Shown one piece after another: positions 1 through 4,267 of a stretch of 7,993 nucleotides of DNA (within the stretch, counting starts at the first letter, position 1; every line of letters begins with the position of its first letter). Under the pieces are notes generated by a model that was given only the letters and a program-made list of their open reading frames with translations, did no database searches and was not told the origin of the DNA. Source of the DNA: an uncultured Burkholderiales Genera incertae sedis bacterium (GTDB taxonomy: Bacteria; Pseudomonadota; Gammaproteobacteria; Burkholderiales; Eutrophovitaceae); the NCBI GenBank assembly GCA_905479505.1, contig CAJQMS010000012.1, positions 1 through 7,993 on the forward strand, in the 5' to 3' direction. A program made the position numbers and the translations under genes.

Positions 1-1322
1 GGCATAAACAAAGCCGCCAGTGGCTTTTTGTCAGCTTGCTTTGCTCTAGGTGTCAGCTTCTCATCGACCACGCCACCTTTTTCAGACACGATCAACCCTT
101 TTTGGGGCGTGTACGGTTCTGAAAAGAAACTATCAACATTAGGTTGTTTCCTTTGCTTGCGATCCGGAGACTTTTCGCGCGCAGGCGCAGATCTAACGGG
201 CTCCGATTGCTTTAGTTTCTTGTTGATTAATTTCTCAATGGCCCGAATAGACTCCTGATCATTAGGAGTGCAAAACGATATCGCTTCTCCCTTTTGACCA
301 GCCCGACCGGTTCGACCAATTCGATGCACGTAATCTTCCGAGTTATGCGGCAAATCATAATTCACCACATGAGGTAGCTGTTCGATATCTAAACCGCGCG
401 CGGCAATATCAGTTGCCACTAGGACTTTAGTTTTATTCGCTTTAAAGTTTTCTAATGCCGTTGTTCGTTCAATCTGAGAACGATCGCTATGAATCGCTTC
501 AGACTCAACACCTTTATTTTGTAGATGCCGAGTCAGACGATTTGCTCCAATTTTGGTATTGCAAAAAATCAACGCTTGGCTAATCTTTCCTTCGGTCAGT
601 AACCTAACGAGTTGTCTTGACTTGTCTCGTTCGTCTACATTGAGGACGGTATGCTGAATCGTATCCGTAACGGTATTTCTTGGTGCGACCTCGACTTTTA
701 CCGGATTCTTTAGCCAGTCGCCAGCAAGACGTCTGATATCCTCAGAATAAGTCGCCGAGAATAATAAAGTCTGGCGTGAGGGAGGTATTAAATCGACAAT
801 TTTTTTAATATCTGGCAAGAAGCCCATGTCGAGCATCCGGTCCGCCTCATCTAAAACCAAAAATTCAACGGAAGAAAACCTCACGTTATTAGTCCCAACG
901 TGATCAAGCAGTCGACCAGGAGTAGCTACCAATATCTCAACACCCGCTCGTAACATATCGATCTGAGGGTTCATAGGAACGCCCCCGTAAACACAACCAA
1001 CTCTGAGGGAAACATGCTTGCCGTATCGCTGCGCACTTTCTTCGACTTGCGCTGCTAACTCCCGAGTTGGCGTCAAGATTAAAGCTCTTACTGGATGTTT
1101 GGCTGGCGACGTACTTGAATTTGCGTGTCTGAGCAAACGATGCAGCATGGGTAGAGTAAAGCTGGCTGTCTTACCCGTGCCGGTTTGAGCGGCTGCCATA
1201 ACATCTTTGCCATTAAGAACATTGGGGATAGCTTCTTGTTGTATCAAAGTGGGTTCTGTGTAACCCTCATCAACAACAGCACGCAGTATTACATCGTCAA
1301 GACCTAGCTCAGTAAATTTCAT
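1..1322 (-). CDS. rhlE: RhlE-like DEAD-box ATP-dependent RNA helicase, C-terminus cut by window edge
   Basis: This is a cytoplasmic ATP-dependent RNA unwinding enzyme; family members act in RNA turnover and ribosome assembly. About 440 residues are visible and no stop is reached. The helicase motifs appear in order: a Q-motif region near residues 3-33 (IQQEAIP), Walker A AQTGTGKT at 45-52, PTRELA at 85-90, TPGRLLD at 134-140, DEAD at 158-161 followed by RMLDMGF, SAT at 189-191, IFCNTK near 252-257, ARGLDI near 308-313 and HRIGRTGR at 333-340. The short N-terminus starting directly at the Q motif and the DEADRMLDMGF signature favour RhlE over DbpA, SrmB or DeaD. After residue 342 comes a Lys/Arg/Pro/Ser-rich, probably disordered tail, as is usual in this group. 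The ATG at 1322-1320 gives the expected family N-terminus; only a weak GGTGTGA-like ribosome site precedes it. It is transcribed away from the metal block. Confidence 0.95.
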   Translation of the reverse strand, partial: MKFTELGLDDVILRAVVDEGYTEPTLIQQEAIPNVLNGKDVMAAAQTGTGKTASFTLPMLHRLLRHANSSTSPAKHPVRALILTPTRELAAQVEESAQRYGKHVSLRVGCVYGGVPMNPQIDMLRAGVEILVATPGRLLDHVGTNNVRFSSVEFLVLDEADRMLDMGFLPDIKKIVDLIPPSRQTLLFSATYSEDIRRLAGDWLKNPVKVEVAPRNTVTDTIQHTVLNVDERDKSRQLVRLLTEGKISQALIFCNTKIGANRLTRHLQNKGVESEAIHSDRSQIERTTALENFKANKTKVLVATDIAARGLDIEQLPHVVNYDLPHNSEDYVHRIGRTGRAGQKGEAISFCTPNDQESIRAIEKLINKKLKQSEPVRSAPAREKSPDRKQRKQPNVDSFFSEPYTPQKGLIVSEKGGVVDEKLTPRAKQADKKPLAALFM

Positions 1323-1451
1323 TCACACCATTCAATTTCGTTGTGTTTTGCAGCGGAATCGCTTAAATTGATCGCGTTTTTATGGCGCCAACGTTAAACA
1401 AGGATCCCTATTGTAACTCTTTGAGCAAGGTAGGCTACGATGTTGCTTCAA

Positions 1452-1531
1452 GCGGCCTAGTAGCTCAGGAGATTGAGTAACCCTCGGAAATGGATCGCCC
1501 AACACAGGGTCACCTGATCTATAGGTGGCTT
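1452..1531 (+). pseudogene. Degenerate tRNA-like sequence resembling the 5' half of tRNA-Arg(CCU)
   Basis: Positions 1452-1483 align without gaps to 4155-4186 of the intact tRNA-Arg locus with 26 of 32 identical bases by eye. This includes the TAGCTCAGG D-arm core, and the D stem can still form as GCTC (1463-1466) with GAGT (1475-1478). After about 1484 the resemblance is lost. There is no CCT anticodon loop and no TTCGA T-loop, and the 3' strand needed to pair with the acceptor GGCCTAG is missing. A 5-bp stem with a 7-base loop (1511-1527) sits roughly where a T-arm would be, about 10 bases later than in the intact gene, but its loop is not T-loop-like. The best reading is a decayed or partial tRNA copy. 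A chance match to the widely conserved tRNA D-arm is possible but less likely at this length. Confidence 0.45.
1507..1531 (+). other. Hairpin inside the tRNA-like remnant
   Basis: GGGTCACCT (1507-1515) can pair with AGGTGGCTT (1523-1531) around the 7-base loop GATCTAT. The core is CACCT/AGGTG, extended by one G-C and three G-U pairs. The wobble pairs exist only in a plus-strand RNA, because on the minus strand they become A-C mismatches. The structure would therefore be more stable in a plus-strand transcript. No T-tract follows on either strand, so it does not look like an intrinsic terminator for the CusF-like gene. Confidence 0.35.
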
Positions 1532-1558
1532 GAGACGAACAAAAAGGATCTGAATCGG

Positions 1559-1936
1559 TTATTTGCTATCTTTGACCATCTCTTTAATTATCAATTCGCC
1601 ATCAACATTTTCCACATAGAAGAGAACATGATCGCCTTTTGCAAGCTCGTGCATTAATGACACCCTCTCCACACTAAAGGGCATTGTCATCGGCGACATA
1701 TCAATGTTTTTGATTTCTTCGTGGTTTAGCACTATTTTTCTTTTTTCTTTGTTGAGGCTCACGACGACACCACGCGTCATATCACACGAATCATCATCAG
1801 CACATGATGAAGCACTCTGCTCATGAGTCATATCGCTATGATCCATGTGTTCGCTTTGATGATGACCCGCCATCACACTGAAACTTGCTAGTGATATGGA
1901 AAGCACCAGCAAAAAGTTTTTAAAAGACATAGTCAT
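1559..1936 (-). CDS. CusF-like periplasmic copper-binding protein
   Basis: This 125-residue protein is probably a periplasmic Cu(I)/Ag(I)-binding chaperone. Residues 1-23 form a signal peptide, with likely cleavage after VMA before GHH. Residues 24-53 are a His/Met/Asp-rich stretch with two cysteines (C45, C51). Residues 55-122 match the CusF fold: RGVVVSLNKE, then H72 and the DMSPMTMPF motif, then KGDHV. Aligned to E. coli CusF, H72, M83 and M85 correspond to the metal ligands H36, M47 and M49. The tungsten-like cap residue W44 of CusF (a tryptophan) is replaced by M80, a common variant in CusF-domain proteins outside the cus operon. The start at 1936 is supported by an AGGGTG ribosome site six bases upstream. 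It stands alone, divergent from the four-gene metal operon, with no CusCBA pump in view. The copper assignment is by family; the extra His/Met tail fits metal capture. Confidence 0.88.
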   Translation of the reverse strand: MTMSFKNFLLVLSISLASFSVMAGHHQSEHMDHSDMTHEQSASSCADDDSCDMTRGVVVSLNKEKRKIVLNHEEIKNIDMSPMTMPFSVERVSLMHELAKGDHVLFYVENVDGELIIKEMVKDSK

Positions 1937-1969
1937 AATTTACACCCTACTTATTCAAAGAATTTAAGC

Positions 1970-1975
1970 ATTCTA
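1970..1975 (-). promoter_or_regulatory. Possible -10 box for the CusF-like gene
   Basis: Read on the minus strand this is TAGAAT, a five-of-six match to the sigma-70 -10 consensus, about 34 bases upstream of the ATG. A hexamer 17 bases further upstream (TTAGTT) is a poor -35 box and lies inside the 15-bp dyad at 1990-2004. A weak -35 overlapped by a dyad would fit a regulated promoter. This is inferred from spacing only. Confidence 0.35.
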
Positions 1976-1989
1976 TCTACTGAAGATAT

Positions 1990-2004
1990 TCGAACTAAGT
2001 TCGA
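1990..2004. promoter_or_regulatory. Perfect 15-bp dyad, candidate operator for the divergent metal genes
   Basis: TCGAACT-A-AGTTCGA is a perfect inverted repeat with 7-base arms and a single central base. It lies between the CusF-like gene and the divergent four-gene operon. It overlaps the -35 position expected for the leftward promoter and sits 21 bases upstream of a TATAAT (2026-2031) for the rightward one. It resembles, but is one base too short for, the Gram-positive SOS box CGAAC-N4-GTTCG. It does not match the CueR, SoxR or ArsR sites I know. The binding protein is unknown and no regulator gene is in the window. Confidence 0.5.
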
Positions 2005-2025
2005 TTAGCCATTTTCGCCAAGAAA

Positions 2026-2031
2026 TATAAT
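2026..2031 (+). promoter_or_regulatory. Possible -10 box for the plus-strand metal operon
   Basis: This is an exact TATAAT on the plus strand, about 150 bases upstream of the first operon gene. No good -35 lies at 17 bases. The nearest TTC-containing hexamers are in or next to the dyad at 1990-2004 with a spacer of 20-21 bases, which is long for sigma-70 but in the range used by promoters that need an activator. If used, it would give a leader of about 145 bases. Confidence 0.35.
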
Positions 2032-2139
2032 GAATACAAGAGACCCGAGACAAATAACCAAGAACCCCTCACTCTTCGCCGCCTTATTTCTTATCGGTTG
2101 AACTAATATTGAAGAAAACGGTCGTAAAAATGAAACTCG

Positions 2140-2165
2140 TTAACGTTAATATGTGCTTAATTAAC
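2140..2165. promoter_or_regulatory. Palindrome TTAACGTTAA plus a further TTAAC half-site
   Basis: TTAACGTTAA (2140-2149) is a perfect 10-bp palindrome. A GTTAA (2145-2149) is also mirrored by TTAAC at 2161-2165 across 11 bases. The cluster ends 17 bases before the ATG at 2183. It could be a second operator for the plus-strand operon or simply AT-rich promoter DNA. A weak hexamer pair (TTAATA 2146-2151, TACTCT 2170-2175, spacer 18) overlaps it. Confidence 0.3.
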
Positions 2166-2182
2166 ATGGTACTCTTTGACTT

Positions 2183-2572
2183 ATGAAGCGTTTGAAAAAA
2201 GTTCTAGGATTGATAAGCATAGTTGCTCTCGTCGCGAACAGCGCTCTTGCGTTCAGCGAAGCATGCTTACATCAAGCGCAAGTGCAAGGACAGATGCCGT
2301 TAAGTGAAACGTCAATTCACGGCGACATAGCCGCTCTCGACGAAGATAAGCCCTGTCACGAAACGGATGAAATAAAGCATTTAGACACGCCGCATTGCGA
2401 TCGCAATTGCTCGTGCATAGATGGTATGAGCAATCACCCGATTCTCGCTTTTGACTTAGCCCACAAAGTCAATTCAGAAGATTACATCCAGCTGCGCTTT
2501 AGGCCCCTTCATGACGCGCCAGCATTCTTTGGTCAAACTCCTCCGGAACGGCCTCCAAAAAATATCTCCTGA
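2183..2572 (+). CDS. Small exported Cys/His-rich protein of a metal operon, function unknown
   Basis: I do not recognise a characterised family. The 129-residue protein has a clear signal peptide: a basic MKRLKK start, a hydrophobic core to about residue 21, and likely cleavage after ALA at 23. The mature part carries spaced potential metal ligands: C28 and H30, H46, C58-H59, H66, then H71-C72 with C76 and C78 in an HCDRNCSC cluster. It ends with a proline-rich tail (PPERPP near 119-124). The size, signal peptide, Cys/His core and proline-rich end recall the small exported proteins found beside Co/Zn/Cd efflux genes (CzcI-like, DUF2946-like), but I cannot prove homology. The ATG at 2183 is the first possible start after an in-frame TGA two codons upstream. 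No Shine-Dalgarno site precedes it. It is the first gene of the operon, 63 bases before the next. Confidence 0.75.
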   Translation: MKRLKKVLGLISIVALVANSALAFSEACLHQAQVQGQMPLSETSIHGDIAALDEDKPCHETDEIKHLDTPHCDRNCSCIDGMSNHPILAFDLAHKVNSEDYIQLRFRPLHDAPAFFGQTPPERPPKNIS

Positions 2573-2586
2573 CTTTTGTGGTCGTG

Positions 2587-2606
2587 CTACTGCCTTTAGG
2601 CCGTAG
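2587..2606 (+). other. Small hairpin between the first and second operon genes
   Basis: CTAC (2587-2590) and GCC (2592-2594) pair with GGC (2599-2601) and GTAG (2603-2606) around a TTTA loop, with one T-C mismatch. It lies in the 63-base gap after the stop of the Cys/His-rich gene. No uninterrupted T-tract follows, so it is unlikely to be a full terminator. It could protect mRNA ends or tune the expression of the genes downstream. Confidence 0.35.
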
Positions 2607-2635
2607 TAGTTATTCTTTGGAAATAGGAGATTTGA

Positions 2636-3286
2636 ATGCGATTGCTATTGCTCTTTCAAGTTGTTTTTGGTTTGGTGCTCGTAAATCCATCTTTTGGCAT
2701 CGCAAGACCAGTGTCGTATCCAGGGGGATGGACGCTGATGACTATGAATGATGGAGACAAGAATAGTGTTCATGCGCACTACTCCCCGTCGGCCAAAACG
2801 TCTATAGGTTATAAATTCGAATATTGGCGCGATAAAGAACTCACTTTGCATGCGCTTCAAATCAATAGATTAATGAAGCGTTGGAATAGAACTGAATCTC
2901 AAGGCAATTTTTATATTAAATCCGGCGTTGGCGTCGCTTACAGCGATTTGGGTGTTTTTGATAATGAAACTGGAGCCAGTGCGTTCACTGGAATCGCGGT
3001 TGACTGGGAAGATCGCCGACGTTTCATTTCGTATGAAAATCGTTTTACTGACATCGACGGTATTGATGATTTTTTTCAACAATCCGCACGTATCGGTTGG
3101 GCGCCTTACCAAGGTGACTATGGAGACCTGCACACTTGGTTGATGCTACAAATTGAACATATGCCAGAAGCCAATGAAGAGCACACAGTAACGCCATTAG
3201 TTCGATTTTTTAAAGATGTTCACCTACTAGAACTTGGTGTAAATAATCACAATAAAATCTTGTTTAACTATATTTTTAGATACTAA
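2636..3286 (+). CDS. Probable outer-membrane beta-barrel protein in the metal operon, function unknown
   Basis: I do not recognise a characterised family. The 216-residue protein begins with a hydrophobic signal peptide (about residues 1-21) and a PGGW motif at 29-32. From about residue 45 it has alternating polar/apolar stretches rich in Tyr, Trp, Phe and Gly, typical of amphipathic beta-strands (for example YKFEYWRD, FYIKSGVGVAY). It ends in FNYIFRY, and a C-terminal aromatic after alternating residues is the usual outer-membrane barrel assembly signal. There are no long hydrophobic helices after the signal peptide and no cysteine. Met and His residues are present (M34, M36, H46, H48). The start is set by AGGAG at 2625-2629 six bases before the ATG. 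It lies 16 bases before the HMA gene, so it is very likely co-transcribed. By context it may pass or sense a metal at the outer membrane; that is inference. Confidence 0.72.
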   Translation: MRLLLLFQVVFGLVLVNPSFGIARPVSYPGGWTLMTMNDGDKNSVHAHYSPSAKTSIGYKFEYWRDKELTLHALQINRLMKRWNRTESQGNFYIKSGVGVAYSDLGVFDNETGASAFTGIAVDWEDRRRFISYENRFTDIDGIDDFFQQSARIGWAPYQGDYGDLHTWLMLQIEHMPEANEEHTVTPLVRFFKDVHLLELGVNNHNKILFNYIFRY

Positions 3287-3302
3287 ACTAAGGATAAATA
3301 TC

Positions 3303-3599
3303 ATGAATAAAATACTCTCAACAGTCGCGATTTTAATTGCACTATCCACTACAGCGCACTCTGCTCATCCGGGCGGAACCATTTATGCAGGTGTTAATGG
3401 TTTAGTCTGTGATTTTTGCGCACGTGCTCTAGAAAAAACATTCGGTAAGGAAGAGGCAGTAGAGTCCATCAATGTAGACCTTGATGAAAAAACCATAATC
3501 GTTCACTTAAATGAGGGACATACTTTGGATAGTAAAATCGTTACTCAATTGATAACGGACGCGGGTTATGACGTAAGGAATATTAGTTATGGAGAATAA
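3303..3599 (+). CDS. Periplasmic heavy-metal-associated (HMA, MerP-like) protein
   Basis: This 98-residue protein has a signal peptide (residues 1-21, likely cleavage after AHSA) and one HMA domain over about residues 26-95. The metal site is C36 and C39 in GLVCDFCA, in place of the common GMTCxxC loop. The rest follows the beta-alpha-beta-beta-alpha-beta pattern: an ALEKTFGK helix, a VESINVDLDEKTIIVHL beta-hairpin, then a second helix and AGYDV. In the family the Cys pair holds Cu(I), Hg(II) or similar thiophilic ions. Export makes this a periplasmic carrier like MerP rather than a cytoplasmic CopZ. AGGA at 3291-3294 precedes the ATG by eight bases. Its last 11 bases overlap the start of the MerT-like gene, so the two are probably translated together and work as partners. 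Confidence 0.88.
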   Translation: MNKILSTVAILIALSTTAHSAHPGGTIYAGVNGLVCDFCARALEKTFGKEEAVESINVDLDEKTIIVHLNEGHTLDSKIVTQLITDAGYDVRNISYGE

Positions 3600-3984
3600 C
3601 AAGCTTGTATTGGGATGGCGCCAAACCATCCTGCCGTCACTCTCACTTTTTACCTCCATCGGCACTCTTTTATGCTGTGCATTACCCGCGTTGCTTGTTA
3701 CGCTCGGGATGGGCTCAGTGCTCGCTGGGCTTATTAGCTCAGCACCGTGGGTCACCGCGATCTCGACATATAAGGCCCCGCTTTTTATTGGCTCAGGAAT
3801 ATTGATCACCCTAGCAACATTCGCGCATTGGCAATCAAGGAACGCTCCATGTCCCGCTGATCCACTTAAAGCTAAGGCGTGTGCTCAGTTACGGAAAGTT
3901 AGTACCGTTACCCTAGTCGTCGCTGCGATCTTATATTTAATTGGAGTCTTTTTTGCCTTCATTGCTGTGCATGTTTTTTTCTAA
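3589..3984 (+). CDS. MerT-like inner-membrane metal transport protein
   Basis: This 131-residue protein has about three predicted membrane helices: roughly residues 15-49, 63-80 and 104-128. The first carries a vicinal pair C29-C30 in a GTLLCCALPALL setting, as in the first helix of MerT. The loop between helices 2 and 3 has C88 and C98 in a CPADPxxxxAC motif, like the second Cys pair of MerT. In the MerT/MerP model the metal passes from the periplasmic carrier to the first pair, then to the loop pair, and into the cell. The start is coupled to the HMA gene by an 11-base overlap, with AAGGAA at 3575-3580 as ribosome site. There is no merR, merA or other mer gene here, so mercury should not be assumed. 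Overall similarity to MerT is in layout more than in sequence; the ion and direction are open. Confidence 0.75.
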   Translation: MENNKLVLGWRQTILPSLSLFTSIGTLLCCALPALLVTLGMGSVLAGLISSAPWVTAISTYKAPLFIGSGILITLATFAHWQSRNAPCPADPLKAKACAQLRKVSTVTLVVAAILYLIGVFFAFIAVHVFF

Positions 3985-3991
3985 TCTATGT

Positions 3992-4007
3992 GTGGCGCTA
4001 GGGCCAC
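3992..4007 (+). terminator. Weak hairpin after the metal operon, possible transcript end
   Basis: GTGGC (3992-3996) pairs with GCCAC (4003-4007) around a six-base loop, starting eight bases after the stop codon of the MerT-like gene. No T-run follows directly, so it is not a classical intrinsic terminator. T-runs appear only at about 4049-4054 and 4061-4065. It may mark or protect the 3' end of the operon mRNA. Confidence 0.25.
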
Positions 4008-4049
4008 CGCCTTGACTGAGATATCTGAGAAGTTGATTTGTTGAATCAT

Positions 4050-4071
4050 TTTTTATGTACTTTTTATGCAC
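4050..4071. repeat. Two tandem 11-bp units
   Basis: TTTTTATGTAC (4050-4060) is followed directly by TTTTTATGCAC (4061-4071), identical at 10 of 11 positions. It lies in the gene-free interval between the metal operon and the tRNA gene. The two units are about one helical turn apart, so they could be a paired binding site, or a simple duplication in AT-rich DNA. Confidence 0.4.
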
Positions 4072-4100
4072 TCACACTAGGTTCAGGTGGATTCGAGCTG

Positions 4101-4130
4101 TTAAAATACGATTTCCATTATTAATAAAAT
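4101..4130 (+). promoter_or_regulatory. Possible sigma-70 promoter of the tRNA-Arg gene
   Basis: TTAAAA (4101-4106, four of six -35 matches) and TAAAAT (4125-4130, five of six -10 matches) are 18 bases apart. Transcription would start near 4137, giving a 5' leader of about 20 bases before the mature tRNA. The DNA just after the -10 box is AT-rich, unlike the GC-rich discriminator of strongly stringent tRNA promoters. Confidence 0.35.
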
Positions 4131-4156
4131 ATTGGTTAAGTGGGATTAGTTACAGC

Positions 4157-4232
4157 GCCCCGGTAGCTCAGGGGATAGAGCAACCCCCTCCTAAGGGGTA
4201 GGTCGGACGTTCGATTCGTCTCCGGGGCGCCA
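4157..4232 (+). tRNA. tRNA-Arg (anticodon CCU), CCA encoded
   Basis: This is a complete 76-base cloverleaf. The acceptor is GCCCCGG (4157-4163) with CCGGGGC (4222-4228), and T8-A9 follow. The D stem is GCTC/GAGC (4166-4169, 4178-4181). The anticodon arm is ACCCC/GGGGT (4183-4187, 4195-4199) with loop CTCCTAA and anticodon CCT at 4190-4192, which reads AGG (Arg). The T arm is GGACG/CGTCT around TTCGATT, with one G-U pair. The discriminator is G4229 and CCA is encoded at 4230-4232. Two bases upstream (G4155, C4156) can also pair with C4230 and G4229, lengthening the stem in the precursor. It stands alone, between the metal operon and the convergent end of the biotin operon. AGG is usually a rare codon in this kind of genome. 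Confidence 0.97.
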
Positions 4233-4267
4233 ATATTTTTCATTGTTCCAACCGGTAGAAAAAAACT

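Larger units (their letters stand above)
1323..1558. other. Gene-free stretch between helicase and CusF-like gene
   Basis: No protein-coding gene is visible here. The stretch should hold the helicase promoter, reading to the left, but no convincing -35/-10 pair stands out. It also lies downstream of the CusF-like gene, which reads in the same direction, and no hairpin followed by a T-tract marks that gene's end. The notable content is a tRNA-like sequence beginning near 1452 and a hairpin at 1507-1531, listed separately. Confidence 0.6.

Noticed and set aside
28..258. Open frame of 76 codons on the plus strand
   Set aside because: It lies antisense inside the RhlE-like helicase tail, has no recognisable domain, and the minus-strand frame is clearly the gene.
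1990..2004. LexA SOS box
   Set aside because: The CGAAC/GTTCG arms are spaced by three bases instead of four, and the Gram-positive type of box is not expected in this kind of genome.
2030..2101. Short 23-codon frame (MNTRDPRQ...) upstream of the metal operon
   Set aside because: Its ATG overlaps the TATAAT at 2026-2031, so both cannot be used as such; no ribosome site and no recognisable product.
2645..3143. Overlapping open frames on both strands within the barrel-protein gene
   Set aside because: The 216-residue frame has a good ribosome site, a signal peptide and operon spacing; the others are alternative frames without any such support.
3507..3809. Minus-strand frame of 100 codons
   Set aside because: It is antisense to the HMA and MerT-like genes, which have strong family motifs.
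1559..3984. A true mercury-resistance (mer) operon
   Set aside because: No merR, merA or merB is present, the HMA loop is GLVCDFCA, and the membrane protein shares MerT layout only.
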